64,000 nt of DNA from the NCBI GenBank assembly GCA_036571765.1, contig BROE01000022.1, positions 18,988,003 through 19,052,002 on the forward strand, given 5' to 3'. Both the position numbers and the translations under genes were made by a program. This document shows, piece after piece, positions 26,099 to 40,600 of this stretch; within the stretch, counting starts at the first letter, position 1; the number at the start of each line of letters is the position of its first letter. Source of the stretch: Plecoglossus altivelis (lineage: Eukaryota > Chordata > Actinopteri > Osmeriformes > Plecoglossidae). A model generated the notes under the pieces. It worked only from the letters and a program-made list of their open reading frames with translations, made no database searches and was not told the origin of the DNA.

Positions 26099-28917
26099 CT
26101 CTCTGGCAGGAAAAAGGACATAGATGAGAAACAAAGCCATACCTGAGATGAGGGACACCTTCCCTGCCTTAGCAGCATGCTCCAACAAGACTGCAGCCCT
26201 AGGCTGGGTGTTAATCCTCCAGCCAGCGGTCGACCCAAACGCAGTGGCCTCCTCGCCCACCTCAGCCCTGCTGCAGCTCCAGGAGATGCCAGCCTCTCAA
26301 TGCCCAGGCACCTGGATCGAACTGGGGATAAATTAGACAGAGGGGGTACGTGGGTTCAAAGGCTGTGAAGAAAAAAAAGAACACTTAAGAACTGAAAACA
26401 GGAAAATGATTGCTGTGTGTATGATGGGAGGTGTGTTCACATTAAGAGGGATGTACATTAGCGGAGAGAGAGGGCTTGCTTTCAATTTTTCACCCTGTTA
26501 CCACACACCTTAGCTGAGACAGTTGGTACCCTTTCAGCACATGGGGCTGGAGACCCACCCTTTAAGTATCAATTAAATCACTGGTGAGACTAAGGAATCC
26601 ATCACGAAGCAATTTGCACTGTGTTGCTGAGCTGCTAACCCTTTATTCACATTCAACTCCAGCTTTTTCCTCCGACTTCAGACGTATTTGGCGAAGAGGA
26701 TGACAACTGTTGAAGGGAAAGCGCTTCGGAATAATAACAGATTTTTCTAGTTACGATTTATATCTGTCTCTTGTGGATCATGGTTCACACAAGATCAAAC
26801 TGGAACAGCACACACCCACACACAAACACGTATATCCTGGATGTGATACTCCACACTGGGTGTCTTGTAAAAATTATGAAAGAGTCCCATATCAAGCGGG
26901 TTCCGTGTGAGGAAGCTACAGTGACGACAGACTAGCAAGAGGCAGCAAGAGGCATCACAAGAGGCAGGTTTTTCCGAATCTGACAGGCAGATCATTTGGA
27001 CTTGGCAAGATAACACTTAAACTTGAAGGTGACATGACAGTGTGTTGGGCTGCAGATCGATCGATACTGAACCGGGGTCAGGGGCGATCTGGTCATGTGA
27101 TCCGTTCCCACCAGCTAACCACAATACTGGTTGGTGTAGTCCTGAATATGTATTGAATTGATATATCTCGCCTCATTTTAGCAATGATGCCAGAAGCAAT
27201 AATAATGTTTCCATGAGCCGAGGCAGGTTTTGATGGGTTCGTATGGTAATTAGCTCCGTTGCATAATATGACTGTACATACGGCCATACAGCATGAAAAA
27301 AACATCTGCGATGATGTGATGTGAAGATAGTGGGGTCCACATCCAGGTAGGTGACATGGCCTTGTTATTGGTGCTGTCAGTTGTGGTTCACTTAGACTGA
27401 CTGGCAGGCAGGAGACAGGCAAGGTATTTTACAAAACACCGAAAATTAACATTCCGAGGTGCAAATGAAATCCATGGTAATACGTTACCATGGATTATTA
27501 GATTTACTGTTTGTTGGTTTAATCATTCTACGTGTATGTGTTGGGAAAATGCCTGCTATTTACTACTTCCTTCACAGTGCATGTAATTTACACATTATTA
27601 TCACAAGGTTAAGGTTATGTGAAAGATAAGAATTGGGATCATGAACGTCAATATTAAAATGAAATGGTTTATATTTTACATCAAATGTAAAAGTGTTTTT
27701 TAAACAACTACTACAAAACAGGATTTAGGTGCGTATAACTATAAAGCTGAAAACGTAACACTCAGCTCCACATTGAACCTGTATATAGGATTAGAGTCAT
27801 TAGATTATGTAGTATAAGATGTTCCTTCACTACTCTAGAATGCTCTCTCATTGCCTCTCCACAGATTTCCATTTTCTATTCCATCCCACTTAAATCTATA
27901 GGTCTAAATAAAAAATCTGATATTTTCTTCAAATATTGAAGAGTGCGTTTCTCTGCGGGCTTGTTTGGGAGTGTGTTTTAATAATGCAGAGACAGGGATC
28001 TCCCTCATGCACGACAAGAGTCAGCCGCTCCCATCCAGCGCCACCGCCGTCCGTTCCGATGACATCACGTGCACCAGGCCTACCAGACGAAAGCGTGCAG
28101 TGGTGGCCTGGTAACTTGAACCATCTCCAAACCTCGCCAGCTACTACTTGCTTGCAGATCAATCTATTGGCCATCTGTTGATTTCCCCAAACCGTAGCGT
28201 GACTGCCAGTTCTAAATGGAACATGTTCTGTATCTGCGTTTGGTCCAACACAGCAGCTCTGACGTCTGTGAAAGAGAGCCCTGTCCATGCTGCATGTTCT
28301 CCCTGTGTGAGGACGATGGCCATGTAATTATGTTCTGAACACAGGCAGCAGAGAAGCTTCAAGACAACAACAACAAGCTCATCTCCATGCAACAGCAGCC
28401 CTGGGTCGTCACCCCACTGACTGCGGCACAGGGAGCACTTTGGAGACTGTTGTCTCAGGTACAGCAGGGGAGAAACAACCCCTGCTCTTCCCAAGGTGGA
28501 AGAGGTGTGAACAGAATGTGCAGCCAATTTACTTAGAGCGGAATTAAAACGAAAGAAAAACAAAACCAGAATATATTTTGCATCATGTACATCTGTCGGT
28601 GTTTACAACATTTTGGGATCCGTGTATTTTAGTATTCCTATTTACACACTGAAAAGGGCGATGCCACAGCTATCGTTCATTTTCATTTGAAAAGTAATAA
28701 CTTCATCTGGTTTGTCTGACGGCAACAATTAAACTACAACAAATTATCAGATTGGGGTTGTAAATATATAAAACTATTGCAAGTGAACCTACTGGTTGAA
28801 ATGAAGACTTTTCAAATATGTGCACATACCTCCTTATTGTATAATTGTTGTATATAAACAGTATATCTATATGTGTACATATACAATATTTGTTATTCTG
28901 CTTTTATTGAGTATATG

Positions 28918-28952
28918 TAGAGAGAGAGAGAGAGAGGGAGGGTGAGAGAGAA
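28918..28952. repeat. AG dinucleotide repeat
   Basis: Short (AG)n with gggagggtg interruptions. Confidence 0.9.
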
Positions 28953-30274
28953 AAAGTTCAATCAAATCACAAAGACAAAGACAGAGTGTGAATATTGGCA
29001 CAGGAGGGGCTAATCTTGGGGGAATTGGCGGGGCTAACAGCAAGAAGAAGCTTACATATGGTGTGCCATTTTCACAGCTTCCACAAAGGGAAAGTAAGGA
29101 GTGCTATCTCTCACTATCTAAGACCGATAAACAATGTACAAAATGTGCTGGAGACGAAACTCGTGAGAGAGACCACGGGTAAACGAGCAAACGATGCAGA
29201 AGAGACGAGCGTGGAGAGAACTGGTGAACCAACAGCACGGTATTCAATCGAGAAGTTCAGACACTAGACTGAACAGGAGAGCAAAGAGACTGGGCATTGA
29301 TGAAGCCAGCCTCCCACTAATGCAATGAGGTGTCAGTCAGAGAACTGATCTGCCAGAATGACTTTCAATTCTACCCAGGCCAGATGGTTTCCTAACGCTG
29401 AATAAATAAATGGGCTTGGTTTGTGGACCTCATCGACAGAGTTCAAGCTCCTCCACGACACTCAGGACAACCGGACGGTCATCAACAGACCAGGAAAGCT
29501 CTGATGTCGTAACCCTGAGCGAACACAACATGTGTTGGAGAGACCGAGGGTTTCAAGACTGACTCTTGGAGTTGACTAACATGTTCACAGTATCTAAAGC
29601 TGTTATGTTGACAGAGCGCTAAGACAGGGCCTTTGTCATCATAACTGTACACAACTCACACCTCACAGTGTTCTCCACCATCTTCTCCTTCTCTAAAATT
29701 TGTTAACATCATTAGATAGATCGCTTCACCTTTTCCAGAGTGTGAACTGGTATCAATTATTTAGCTGTCTTTCAATTATTATATATTGTTAAAATACCTG
29801 CTAATGAATTGCGAAACCATGTGTTATGGTGTGATTGTGGTGTAGCTACAGGGTAATACAGCGTTGTGCATTAACAGTGGTATGCAAGCACCTTTTTCAA
29901 TTACATCTACGGGTGTGTTTTTCCCCCTTCGTTCATTAAGCATGTGGCTGCTGTGTGATTGTCCACCTCACACGTAGACAAAGGTGTTTCTGAGGGTGCC
30001 GTGTGCGTCCGTGTACTGTGGCCCAGCGCAAGGCCACCTCTTCCTAAAAGGACTCGGTGGAATACAAAAGAGAGGCCCACTGTGATTTTCACCAGGGGCT
30101 TGAAAATTCACACCTGTGTTAGGTGTTGTTCAGGAGACTGGTAAACATGTGTGAATCTCAAGGGCTGGACTGGAACGAAAACCTCATCCAAAGGAGAGCT
30201 GGAGATTTTTCTGACGTTTAAATGATTGAATCATTCAGAGCCAGGATTGATCAAATCCTACTGTATAGATACAT

Positions 30275-30281
<7 letters not shown>

Positions 30282-30320
<39 letters not shown>
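30282..30320. repeat. GA dinucleotide microsatellite
   Basis: About 38 bases of perfect (GA)n. Confidence 0.95.
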
Positions 30321-30324
<4 letters not shown>

Positions 30325-32550
30325 ACAGAAAGGGAGATACTTTTTTTGTTCATATTAAACACAAAAAAAACCAGAGGGAAAAAAATCCCCGAGCAGAGTA
30401 TCTTAGCTACCACAGCAGCGTGTCTAATTGAAGCTGCACGTGGCCATATGGACATGTGCGAAAATAGAATGTCCAAGAACTACATAAGGATTATGTGGCG
30501 CTGGGGAAAAAAATACAGCTTTTCCAATATTATTTGTCTGACAGTCAATGGCCAAACCTTGTCAACAGGAGATAGAATTATAATGACAGTTGATACAAAG
30601 ATACTTTGGCAGAATAATTGAGCTGAATCCTTTTCAACAACAAAAAAAAGTACAAAATAAAGAAAGCTGAAATGGTCTGGACAAATGACTTTCCGTGCTG
30701 TTTCAGTCCAAACTGGATTCACAGGGCTGGATAACAACAGATCACAGGCTGAAAAACAAAGTGCATGTGAGTCGCTCCGCCTCTCCTTGCGTCGGTGATG
30801 TTCAAGAGGCAGTCTGTTATTTGAGGTGTTAATTGGCAAATTCAGTACAAGTCAAGAGCGTGTTCCCTGTCGTCCTCGACCGGCAAGGGTAGGTCATTAA
30901 ACCGAGAATGGATTCTTTAATGCTGCCTTAACCCTTGCGATGCAAGCTATCGTTTTATCCCACTAACCCCCCTCACGGGTCCACTACACCCCCATGTGTT
31001 ATGAAGAAAAACAAGCGTCATCCACGCTACAGACAATCACTGAAGTACTATAAAGGGCATTTTCTGTAGGCCACTATTTCAAGTATCTCAATATCTTGTA
31101 GGACGTTTGTATCTGATGAGCACCATGTACAGCCACTGGGACAGTGATATTCCTCTAACCCACAAACATTACAACCGTGGGATTTTTTTCTCCAATTAGT
31201 GCAACAACAAAAAAACATCTTATTGTTCTTAACGACATCCAAAATACCAGTCTGCCATTGCGCACTGTAAACACCCAACAGCGCATTCAAATCCAAGGAT
31301 AGGAGGAGCGGAGAGGGGAATTTCTACAAACAATGGTATCACAAGAATTACACTGATCACTGCTAACCGTGTAGCATCCAGCCTCCAGTTCCCCTGAAAT
31401 TGGATCGTCCTCTGGGGTTCTGGGTGAGATCTCACCACTGCCTCTGTCATCACTTGCTGTGACTGCCAAATCTCTGCTCCAGAAACCAGGCCTTTCGAAC
31501 CAGCATGGAAACAAACACACCACGCCGCGGGGCCGATCAGAGTTTCCAAACGCAGCCATGGCTTCAACACATTTAATATAACACGAGTCAATCTTACCGC
31601 TTGCGCACACAAAGAGCAGGATCAGCCGGCACATGGCACGAAAACTGTGAGGTGAGACAGTTCCCTAAGCCGTATAACTTGGCATTCCCCAGTGCCATTG
31701 TGACCAGCATACAGACAACTGAATATGTTCGTCTAGCGAGTTGTTAATTGTCTGAATGACACTGATGTTGAAGGGATATTGTGGTCAGGTGGCCTGAAAA
31801 CAAAAGCCACGAGAGCCTTGAATGGCAAACATATTCTGACGATAAATGATCATGTTTGACATCGATTATAACATGGGACACAACACGTGTTTAATATCAG
31901 TGTGACTAATGCAAATTAGTTTTGTAATAACATTGTATTATTGTTTTAATATGTTGCACATTAGTCATTGATGAAGTGGCCCCATTTCAATGACAAGGCC
32001 CCATTATTTAGCTTCAATACTGCTTGGTTGATACAAAAAAAAGATAAAGGAAATCAGTTGTAAACATTGAGGGGAAAAGCTATAAATGAAATGTCATTAA
32101 TTAGGCTTCTCCAAATGTTGGTGTGTAATTACAGGACATGACAAAACTTCCTGTTAATTAACGCTACATATTAATTCAGACTTCCTGTTCTGCAGCTACC
32201 AACTTTCTGTTCTTCGCGCTGCAGAGAGATCAGAATCAAATTGTGTGTTTGGGATTATCAAGAGGACTATGCATATTCCATTTTCAAAGAAGCACTCACT
32301 AGTATGCAGCCCTGATGAATACTTGTGAAAGGTTAACTCCTGGATCAGTTTACAGCCACCATAACCATGCAATTATGTACTATGCGTTCAGAACAACATG
32401 ATAATGATGACAAACAGTATGACCTTCAGTTACGTGTTGCTGGGCAGTATGTTACACAGATCTCAACCTAGTCAGTCCATTGCCTAAGGACCATAGACAG
32501 AGTCCTCAGTGCAGTGCCATATTAAAGAGGGTCAATACTTAAGCCTCGTT

Positions 32551-32628
32551 GTAATGCAGATCATTTAGTTTGAGCGCACTGTTCAAAGTGTAATGCAGAT
32601 CATTTAGTTTGAGCGCACTGTTCAAAGT
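32551..32628. repeat. 39-bp perfect tandem duplication
   Basis: Two consecutive copies of a 39-base unit beginning gtaatgcagatcatttagtt; the copies look identical, so the duplication is probably recent or polymorphic. Confidence 0.9.
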
Positions 32629-35600
32629 GTTGTGTTCGTGCTCCGAGTGGGGTTACGCTTCATTCACAAACTGGGTTCACCTCAAATTCAAGGGTGAGCT
32701 TTGGGTAATGGCTTAACAGTATACTGCCTTTACATATTGGTTATATCAAGCTATTGTGTATATTTAAGTAAATTGGTATTTATTTTCTGATGCCATTTGT
32801 ATGCTGTAGTACCACCTCACCACATAAATAAATTAAATGTACCGACAGTGAATGTCCACAGATTTCTTTTACAAAGATGCGTTACACACATTGTAATATG
32901 AATGTACTTTGCCATACATACCAGATCTGTACGTTTCAAATACATTTAGTAAAATGTACTATGTATATACAACTAGTGCACAGTGCCTGTGATGCAGTGT
33001 GGTGATTAAGAAGTCAGTGAAGCACACAAATACAAATTACTTGAATTACTTTTCGGAATTATAGACAGTGCAGTGCCCGTGATGCAGTTGGTGTTGACAG
33101 TACTTCTCAGAGTTTTTTCCACCTGCATTTCTCAGATCCCATTTGAAATGTTCTGCATTCTCTTTTCAACCTCCACATCTATTCTTGTCAAACTGTCAAT
33201 GCTGTGGTAGCACGCATGCAGATTAATATGTTGCATTCATTAGTTTGCCGCTTCCTACGTTATACATTTCTAATGTTGTGTAGATCAGAATGTACAATAT
33301 TAATTCTCGATCGAACTTTTATTACCACCACAACCATCTAAACATTTAGCTCATGACAGAAGTCATTACATGCACAATGGTTGAGCCAGTTGTCATAATC
33401 GTAGGCCTAAATCACAATTTTGGCGATTTTGACATTAGTAAACACTTTAATATATGTTCTAAAATTAATTAACTTATACCGAAAGTATATCTACTTGATA
33501 TTGTCATTCTGTTTGCGAGCAAGGTCCTTTCAAAGAAGCTGACTATCGGTCGGAAAGGCGAATTCGCTTCTAAATAATAAAACGGATTTACCCTATTTTC
33601 CTTGCTATGCCTAGTTTCATTTAAATGTGAATACCTTTGTTAATTGCATCAGTTCAATAACGGTACGGCACTCCGTTGGCCTAGAAAAAACACACCTGAA
33701 AAATATTAAATTCGTTGAGTGCCCGGTTCTCGAAACATCAAACCAGCCCCGCTGTGTACCAGAGAACCAATCAGAGAGAAGGGGGGCTGTGACGCGGAGA
33801 GAGCAAGCCAAACTGGCGACAAATTATTTGTTCATAATTTTTCATTATTTGACGTCAAAATGCTTATCTTAACAACGTTAATCGCGGCACTACAGTCTTT
33901 ATTTACATGATTATTTTTTACACGCACAGGACACACGCAGAATATGAACTTTGCACGAGTGCCCGGGTCTTGAGTTGATCATTGGAAACTAAAACCATTG
34001 TAATTTTTGCGGTCATTTTGCTATTCAACATTCCTTTTGAAATCTTTGTAGAATACGTTAGTATGAAAACCATATGGACCAACCCAAGCCTATGAGCGGG
34101 TTCTCATCATTCAGACTTATTCATACATGTCAAGAAGTGTTGCCAGTGAGAATACCCCCCTGTTCTCTTTCCTTCTCTCTCTCCTTGTCTCTCTTCACCA
34201 TTTGGAATTGACCGCGGTCCCCAGAAGATGATGACTTTCTTTTCCCCCCTCCTAACTCTCTGCAGCTCAGAGTGGCAGTGTAGCAGCCCTGCTTATTAGC
34301 ATGCAGTAATGATGGGGAGCTGGACTCCATTGTTCTAACACCTCCCCTCTCCTCCGCACCAATCTGTCAGCGTTCACCAGACTAGCGCTGCCTCAAATGC
34401 TGCTCTCCACAAATGAGATGGATAATTAGTTGCCCCTCACGAATGCTGCACTGTTCTCACCCCTGATTGCTTTCACCTTTTTGCTCCTGGCAATTTTGAC
34501 ACCTCCTAATCAGCCTGCTGCTTCTCTCTCTCAATCCATATCCTTCTTCTTTCTCCTTTCTTGTTTTTTTTCCTCTCTCAGATGCACCCCACCGAAATAT
34601 ACCTGCTTCCGCTGACAAAACTCACATTGAACAACAAGATGGCCTTTATTACACAAGCTGAGAGCCACAGGGTTGAAAACAATGTGCTCCTGAGTGTTGG
34701 ACTGGAGCTCTCCTCCCTCACTGTTCACATTACTTTATTAACAAGTGAGTAAACATACTAGAGAGAAAAAAAGCTAGACCTAGCTGTCAGTGCAGTTTCC
34801 CTCGTCCAAATAACAAGCAATGACAACATAATTATGTGCAAGCATCTGTCGATAATTCCAGAGAGGGAACCATGCAGTCTGCACTATGTTCAAGTCTTCA
34901 CAGATTTACAAGAGAGAATCATTAGGGAGATTGCTTATTTGTATTTGCTACATTTTCAGAATAAATTCTCTCCTTGCCGTCCATAATTTTATTTTGTGAG
35001 ATGAAAGATTCTGGTGGTTAATGTTGATCCAAGTGAGGCCACATTATGCCTGACACATTGTACTTGATACAAATGTCGGATTCAGCTTTGTAAATACAGA
35101 ACAAGGACATGTTGTTTCAGCATGCGTCAGTGGAGCAGATCAGATGTGTTCGTCTGTGGTATTACTGCTGTGGCTGGTCTGTCTCTCCTCTTCCTGGTCA
35201 CCACTGAGGCCATAGCAGGCAGGTTACGAGAGGTCACAGGGAACGAAGAACGGTCAGATTCCTCTTTCTCTCGTTTCTCTTTCGTAGTTAATCCTCCAAA
35301 GCCATCTTTGTCTTCTCTTGTCATCTTGTCTCATTTTGAGATCAATTATTTTTGAAGCTAAATCTGTTGACCCTTGTAGCCGTGGTCTTCTGTCACTGCA
35401 GACGTGTGCCGAGCCTTGCCGTGTACTTGTGATTTCTTGTGTAGCTGATTTGCCCCATACGCACACGAGTCCCTTTTAATTGAAACGGTTCACGTATCGA
35501 GAGATCAAGGAACAACATGAAGCACATATAAATGGAAATTCAAAATAATATTCTGTGTTTGCAGTCTTCACACCAGCTCATCTATCCAACACAAGTGTTA

Positions 35601-36716
35601 GCAACTCATATTCAGGAACTGCAAGGTCCTACTGCCACACCAACGGCTTTCAATACACAGATTTCCCTATTTTCCTAACACATCATCACACTAGATAGTG
35701 AGAATTATTGCTATTGTTCTCAAAGTGTGAATAAATATTGTTGAAAGTCAAAAGCTGTTATTTGCTTTTGCAAGAGGTGAACACTCTTACACATACTTGT
35801 TTAAACGTTTTAGATGCTTATTATGCAAGATAAAGTCTGTACCAGCGTTAAAGACATACATGACTATTATCCTTTTTTTTTTCTTCAATTGTCAAAGATT
35901 AGGAATAAAGGAGATACCAAATCCATCCCTCTAATTCAAAAGTGTCTGTTCATCTGTTCACAGAGTAATAGTAACATTGAAATGTGTAGAGGAAAAAAGG
36001 GTTGCCAAGGCTAAAAACATTAAACTACAAATAGTAAGATAATGTGTGCCTAATTGAACAATGAGCATGTACCTGATGTTATGTGTAGTAACACAGAGTT
36101 TTAATTAACTTGAAATACCTGCACCAACCTGCTTTCAATGACCATATGGTGTTAGAACTTTTAAAATCAAATTAATTAACTGGAATGATTTCGTATTCTG
36201 TACTAAGTATACCATACAGCTGCTCCAAATTACACTAACAAATTTAACCCATTAGTTGTGGATTGTTATGGAGTTATTACTTCAAGGTCCACTGACTTAA
36301 ATTTCACTAAACAACATATGTTGAATCTCCTGAAAATTGCCAAAAAATGAACTTTAAATGAACTCCAATACAGAACACTGGCATTACGCCTTATTTCTCA
36401 TAGCATCGCTGCTGGTTTTCCAAGAGGTTAAACAGAATTCTACAATTCTACAGAAATAAACATGAGTACGAAGAAAAAAGAAAAAAAAAAATTCAGTTTG
36501 GTGTTTGTTTTTGAAAGTATGCATGTCTATTTAAACCTACCATAATATGAAGTAAAAATTATGATTTCGTTTGCAGAGTAAAATATAGAGATGATTTAAG
36601 ACTCTTGTAGCCTACGTTTTAAGATTTTCTGTTACACTGTCTGAAATTATAATTATAATTATATTAAATAATTAAACTGGCATAAAATGGAACAGGCTGC
36701 TAAGATTTATGATAAC

Positions 36717-36722
36717 TTTATT
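36717..36722 (-). terminator. Candidate polyadenylation signal of tank
   Basis: TTTATT on the plus strand is AATAAA on the minus strand, about 295 bases past the tank stop codon. Another AATAAA lies inside the last codons (in the FNK part) but is too early to be the main signal. Confidence 0.45.
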
Positions 36723-37016
36723 AAGTACTATGCCAAAATTATACTTTTCAAAATGATGAAAAAAGTTTTTTTTCTCTCTCACAAAACCAAAAAAAATTAA
36801 ATCTGTAAAATGTACAGTACCATTCAACTTCTCCTTATTTGTTCAACATTTAATTAAATAAAAGAGTGAGAGTGGATTGTAGTCCCATGGCAGACCGCTG
36901 TGCTGGTCCACCTTCCCCTCGCCACTCTCTCCTCACCACGGGGGATCAAAGACATGGAGACCCAGAGGCTCATCCTGGAGACTTTACTGTGGCATCCAAA
37001 GCGTCCTGTTGTGGAG

Positions 37017-37586
37017 TTAGTTTCTTGCTCCTTTATTGAAGTGGAAGTAAAGGTGACTGTTCCAGTCCTGGGGTGGCACCTTCTTGTGGCAGAAAGCACA
37101 GTCACTGGGGCTGCTATGCTTGTCCTCCTCCCTACCTGGTGGGGATTCTTCACAGCACAACACAGGACTCCAGAGAGGCTGGGAGGGACACACACACCAC
37201 AACCCTGGATTATTCATGCGTTTATCTTTCGCTTGCACTCGCCTGCTTGGGACTGTGTGTGTGTGGCCTGGTTTAGGATGGTGAATTACATGCTACCCAA
37301 GAGAATACAAGCAAAGTTGTGTCTCACTTGAGGCCTCTGTGTTAACATATGTGGCTTTGTTGCTGTCTGGTAATGTTGTATATTCATGTGGACGAGTGTA
37401 TGGGACATCTCCGTGTGTAATGTGTAAGGTCATCCAAACTGAAACTGGAGGACAATGTTCAACATCTCACTAGCAATAATAGTTTAAGAGGAAATTGAAA
37501 ATCCTTTTTAAACCATTCATCCCAATTTAACAGGAGACTTTTCATGCACAACTGACCAATGAAAATGTAAATGTTCATTCCACTTT

Positions 37587-37619
<33 letters not shown>

Positions 37620-40600
37620 GTCTCTTTCTCTCTCACTCACTCTCTGTCTCTCTCTCTGTCTCTCTCTCACTCTCTGTCTCTCTCTCTCTGTCTGTCTCTC
37701 TCTCTCTTTCTGTCTCTCTCTCTCTTTCTGTCTCTCTGTCTCTCACTCTCTGTCTCTCTCTCTGTCTCTCTCTCTCTGTCTGTCTGCCTCTCTCTCTCTT
37801 TCTGTCTCTCTGTCTCTTGCCTAAACAAACATTTCCTGTGCATCTTACCTGTTGGGGTCCCCGCACACTCTCTCGCATGTGAGATTGTGAGTGTGAGGGG
37901 GAGCGAGGGGCGGAGGAAGACGTGGAGAAGGAGAACTGGGAGCTGAGCTCTCCGGACATCTCCTCGTCCACCGCTGTGGTGGTGCTGCAGATAGGCGGCC
38001 CCTGCCCCAGGTGAGGCCCCTGCCCCAGGTGAGGCACCTGCCCCAGGTGAGGCACCTGCCCCAGGTGAGGCCCCTGCCCCAGGTGAGGCCCCTGCCCCAG
38101 GTGAGGCACCTGCCCCAGGTGAGGCCCCTGCCCCAGGTGAGGCACCTGCCCCAGGTGAGGTGCCTGCCCCAGGTGAGGTGCCTGTCTGTCAGGGGTGCTG
38201 TTCAGAAACTCGTATTCACTGTCTGTGGAAGGAGGAAACTTGACGCTGAGCTTGGTGAGGGACTCGTCCAGGTCCCTGTCCTCTGGGTCAGCTCCCTGGG
38301 GATCCTTCCGTGGTGACTGAGGGGCCCGTGGTGACTGAGGGGCCCGTGGCGACTGAGGGGCCCGTGGTGACTGAGGGGCCCGTGGTGACTGAGGGGCCCG
38401 TGGTGGCTGAGGGGCCCGTGGTGGCTGAGGGGCCGACCCCTGGTGCAGGCCCAAGGGCAGCGACCTCCCGCCCCCCTCTGCTGTCCCGTCAGTACACTGG
38501 ATAGGCATGGAGAACTGTTGCTCTGTCCGACAGCAAACACAAACAGTCTCACCACATCTTCAAGCAACGAGACACAACCAACCATGTAGCTATCCTTAAC
38601 CAAGCTATGCGACTGACTGACGATCTGATAACATGATTGAGAACACACGCAGCTGCATGGTGTTCACTTAGAAATGTTCGTCTGGGACTGTTCTAAACTG
38701 TTCTAGATGGAGGCTATTCTCTGTATTTTCTATGGAAAATATAAAAGAGACAGAATAGATGTTTAAAAACTAAACCTGCGTCACTCCTCTTCCAAGATCC
38801 ACATCCCTGCATTAACGTGTGGAGTAATTCGATGTGTCTGCCTTGGGTCTATTTCCACACAGGTGGACCAGCATAGTTCAGAGGGCCAGCGAGGTAATGA
38901 CGACTACCCGTGGTTGAGGTGTTGTTATTGAATTGTGCTCAAGAGCAAATCTAAGACATAATGACTCTAATTGTGTACTGACATATGTAAATTAATTGCG
39001 ATGAAAAATACAAATATTTTCTCTTTTGTAATTACATTAAGCCCAAGACAAGCACTGGATTGTGAAATTCGTGACTTCCACTCAAAATGGAACCAGGGTC
39101 TATTTTGTAAAAACATATTACCGTTTGGCATATCGTTTCCTCTGTAAAATCTTTTAAGATGATCTTTCTGTCTTCTTGTTAAAGTCTGTATCTGATGGAA
39201 ATTCCCCTGAAGGGCTTCAAATGCCTCCAGGACATGTTTGCTACGAGACAAAGAAAGAAATGTAAGAAATCCTGGTTTGGAGATCAAATAAACGAAGCTG
39301 GCAGAGAGAGCAAGCCTCATACTTCTCAGTGCTGCTTTTCACAGGTAATAGCTGAGGTGTGGCAACAGCAGTGTCCATATTCACCTCCTGAAAAACAGAC
39401 ACATGACCTTTATATGACAAAAACATCCCTTCAATTGCAGCTCTGCAAAGAGAAAAGCTCTGTTTTGTTCATTATGTGCTCACGGTATAAAGCAAATATA
39501 ACACAAGGAAGATATCACTGAATAAATATAGACGATATCTGATGTCTGCATGAAATTCTAAAAATACTTGGGGCCTGTGATCTTTTAAAGTGTGGTGCTT
39601 TGGGTGGAAGGATAATAAAACTGAACCATTGCTGATATGATCCTGTAGCTCCACCTACTGGCAAGATCCAGTACTGCCATCTGTATTTGTGCAGTTCTTA
39701 GATTCACTGATTAGATGGTAGATTTTGTATTTGGACAGACAGCAGGAGAGACTGACTGAATCTAAACTGTGATGAGAAGGAGATGAGTGTTTTCACACAC
39801 CTCTGCCTTTGAAGACATACGAGAAACATTTTTCTCAGTGTTCACAGTCACATAAGTTCAGTAAGGTACTCTGAAGACAATGATGCTGAAAGCTCGCATA
39901 AGACCCTGATAACAGGAACCAGATGAGAGATGCTACAGGAAGTTAAGCTAACTGTTTTAATGTTTTACTGGCATGAACATTCTATGAAGAACACATTAGA
40001 ATACATTGAGTTATGTAGGCCACTATGCACAACTAACAGGTAACTATTTGTAGCATATAAATATATGTGTGTGGTGTGTGTGTGTGTGTGTGTACATAAA
40101 GGCACAAATTACTTTTTAATGGTGTGGAATCTAAAGGCTCTATAATTGTAAACATAATAGTAAAGTGTGGATGTGATGGAACAGTTTGAAACGTGCTAGA
40201 CACACCTGGTGGAACAGTGCCCTGCAGAAGTGAGCGTTGTCAAGGAGATGATCGACAGGCAGTGCCGTTTCTTCACGTTTCACCTCTCCTAAATTCCAAT
40301 CAAACGCAAGCAAATCCTGACATTATGTTTTCAAATAGGTTTAACCTAGACTTAAGAATGACAGAGCGGATCTATGGTGAACCTACAAACATATTTGATC
40401 TCTTTCTGGAAACAGCCTTGTGTGTTTACCACTGACCTGGTGATGGTTTAGATATCAACTGAGCCTCAAGTTTGACAATCTTTTGCTGCTGGTCCTCGAT
40501 CTGTTTCAGAAGTTGCTGGATGTATCGTTCGTAACTTTCCGTCTGCAAAAGAAGGTGTTTCTTTTGCCATGTATATAGTATAACTAGCTGTATGGTTATG

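Larger units (their letters stand above)
23962..37016. other. Gene desert between tbr1 and tank
   Basis: About 13 kb without a recognised exon. Short simple repeats occur at 26035-26098, 28918-28952 and 30282-30320, and a 39-bp tandem duplication at 32551-32628. I looked here for PSMD14, which sits between TBR1 and TANK in human, and saw no exon with its JAMM metalloprotease motif. Unique stretches such as about 32150-32360 could be enhancers. The minus-strand frames near 31050-31630 are discussed in the findings. Confidence 0.45.
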
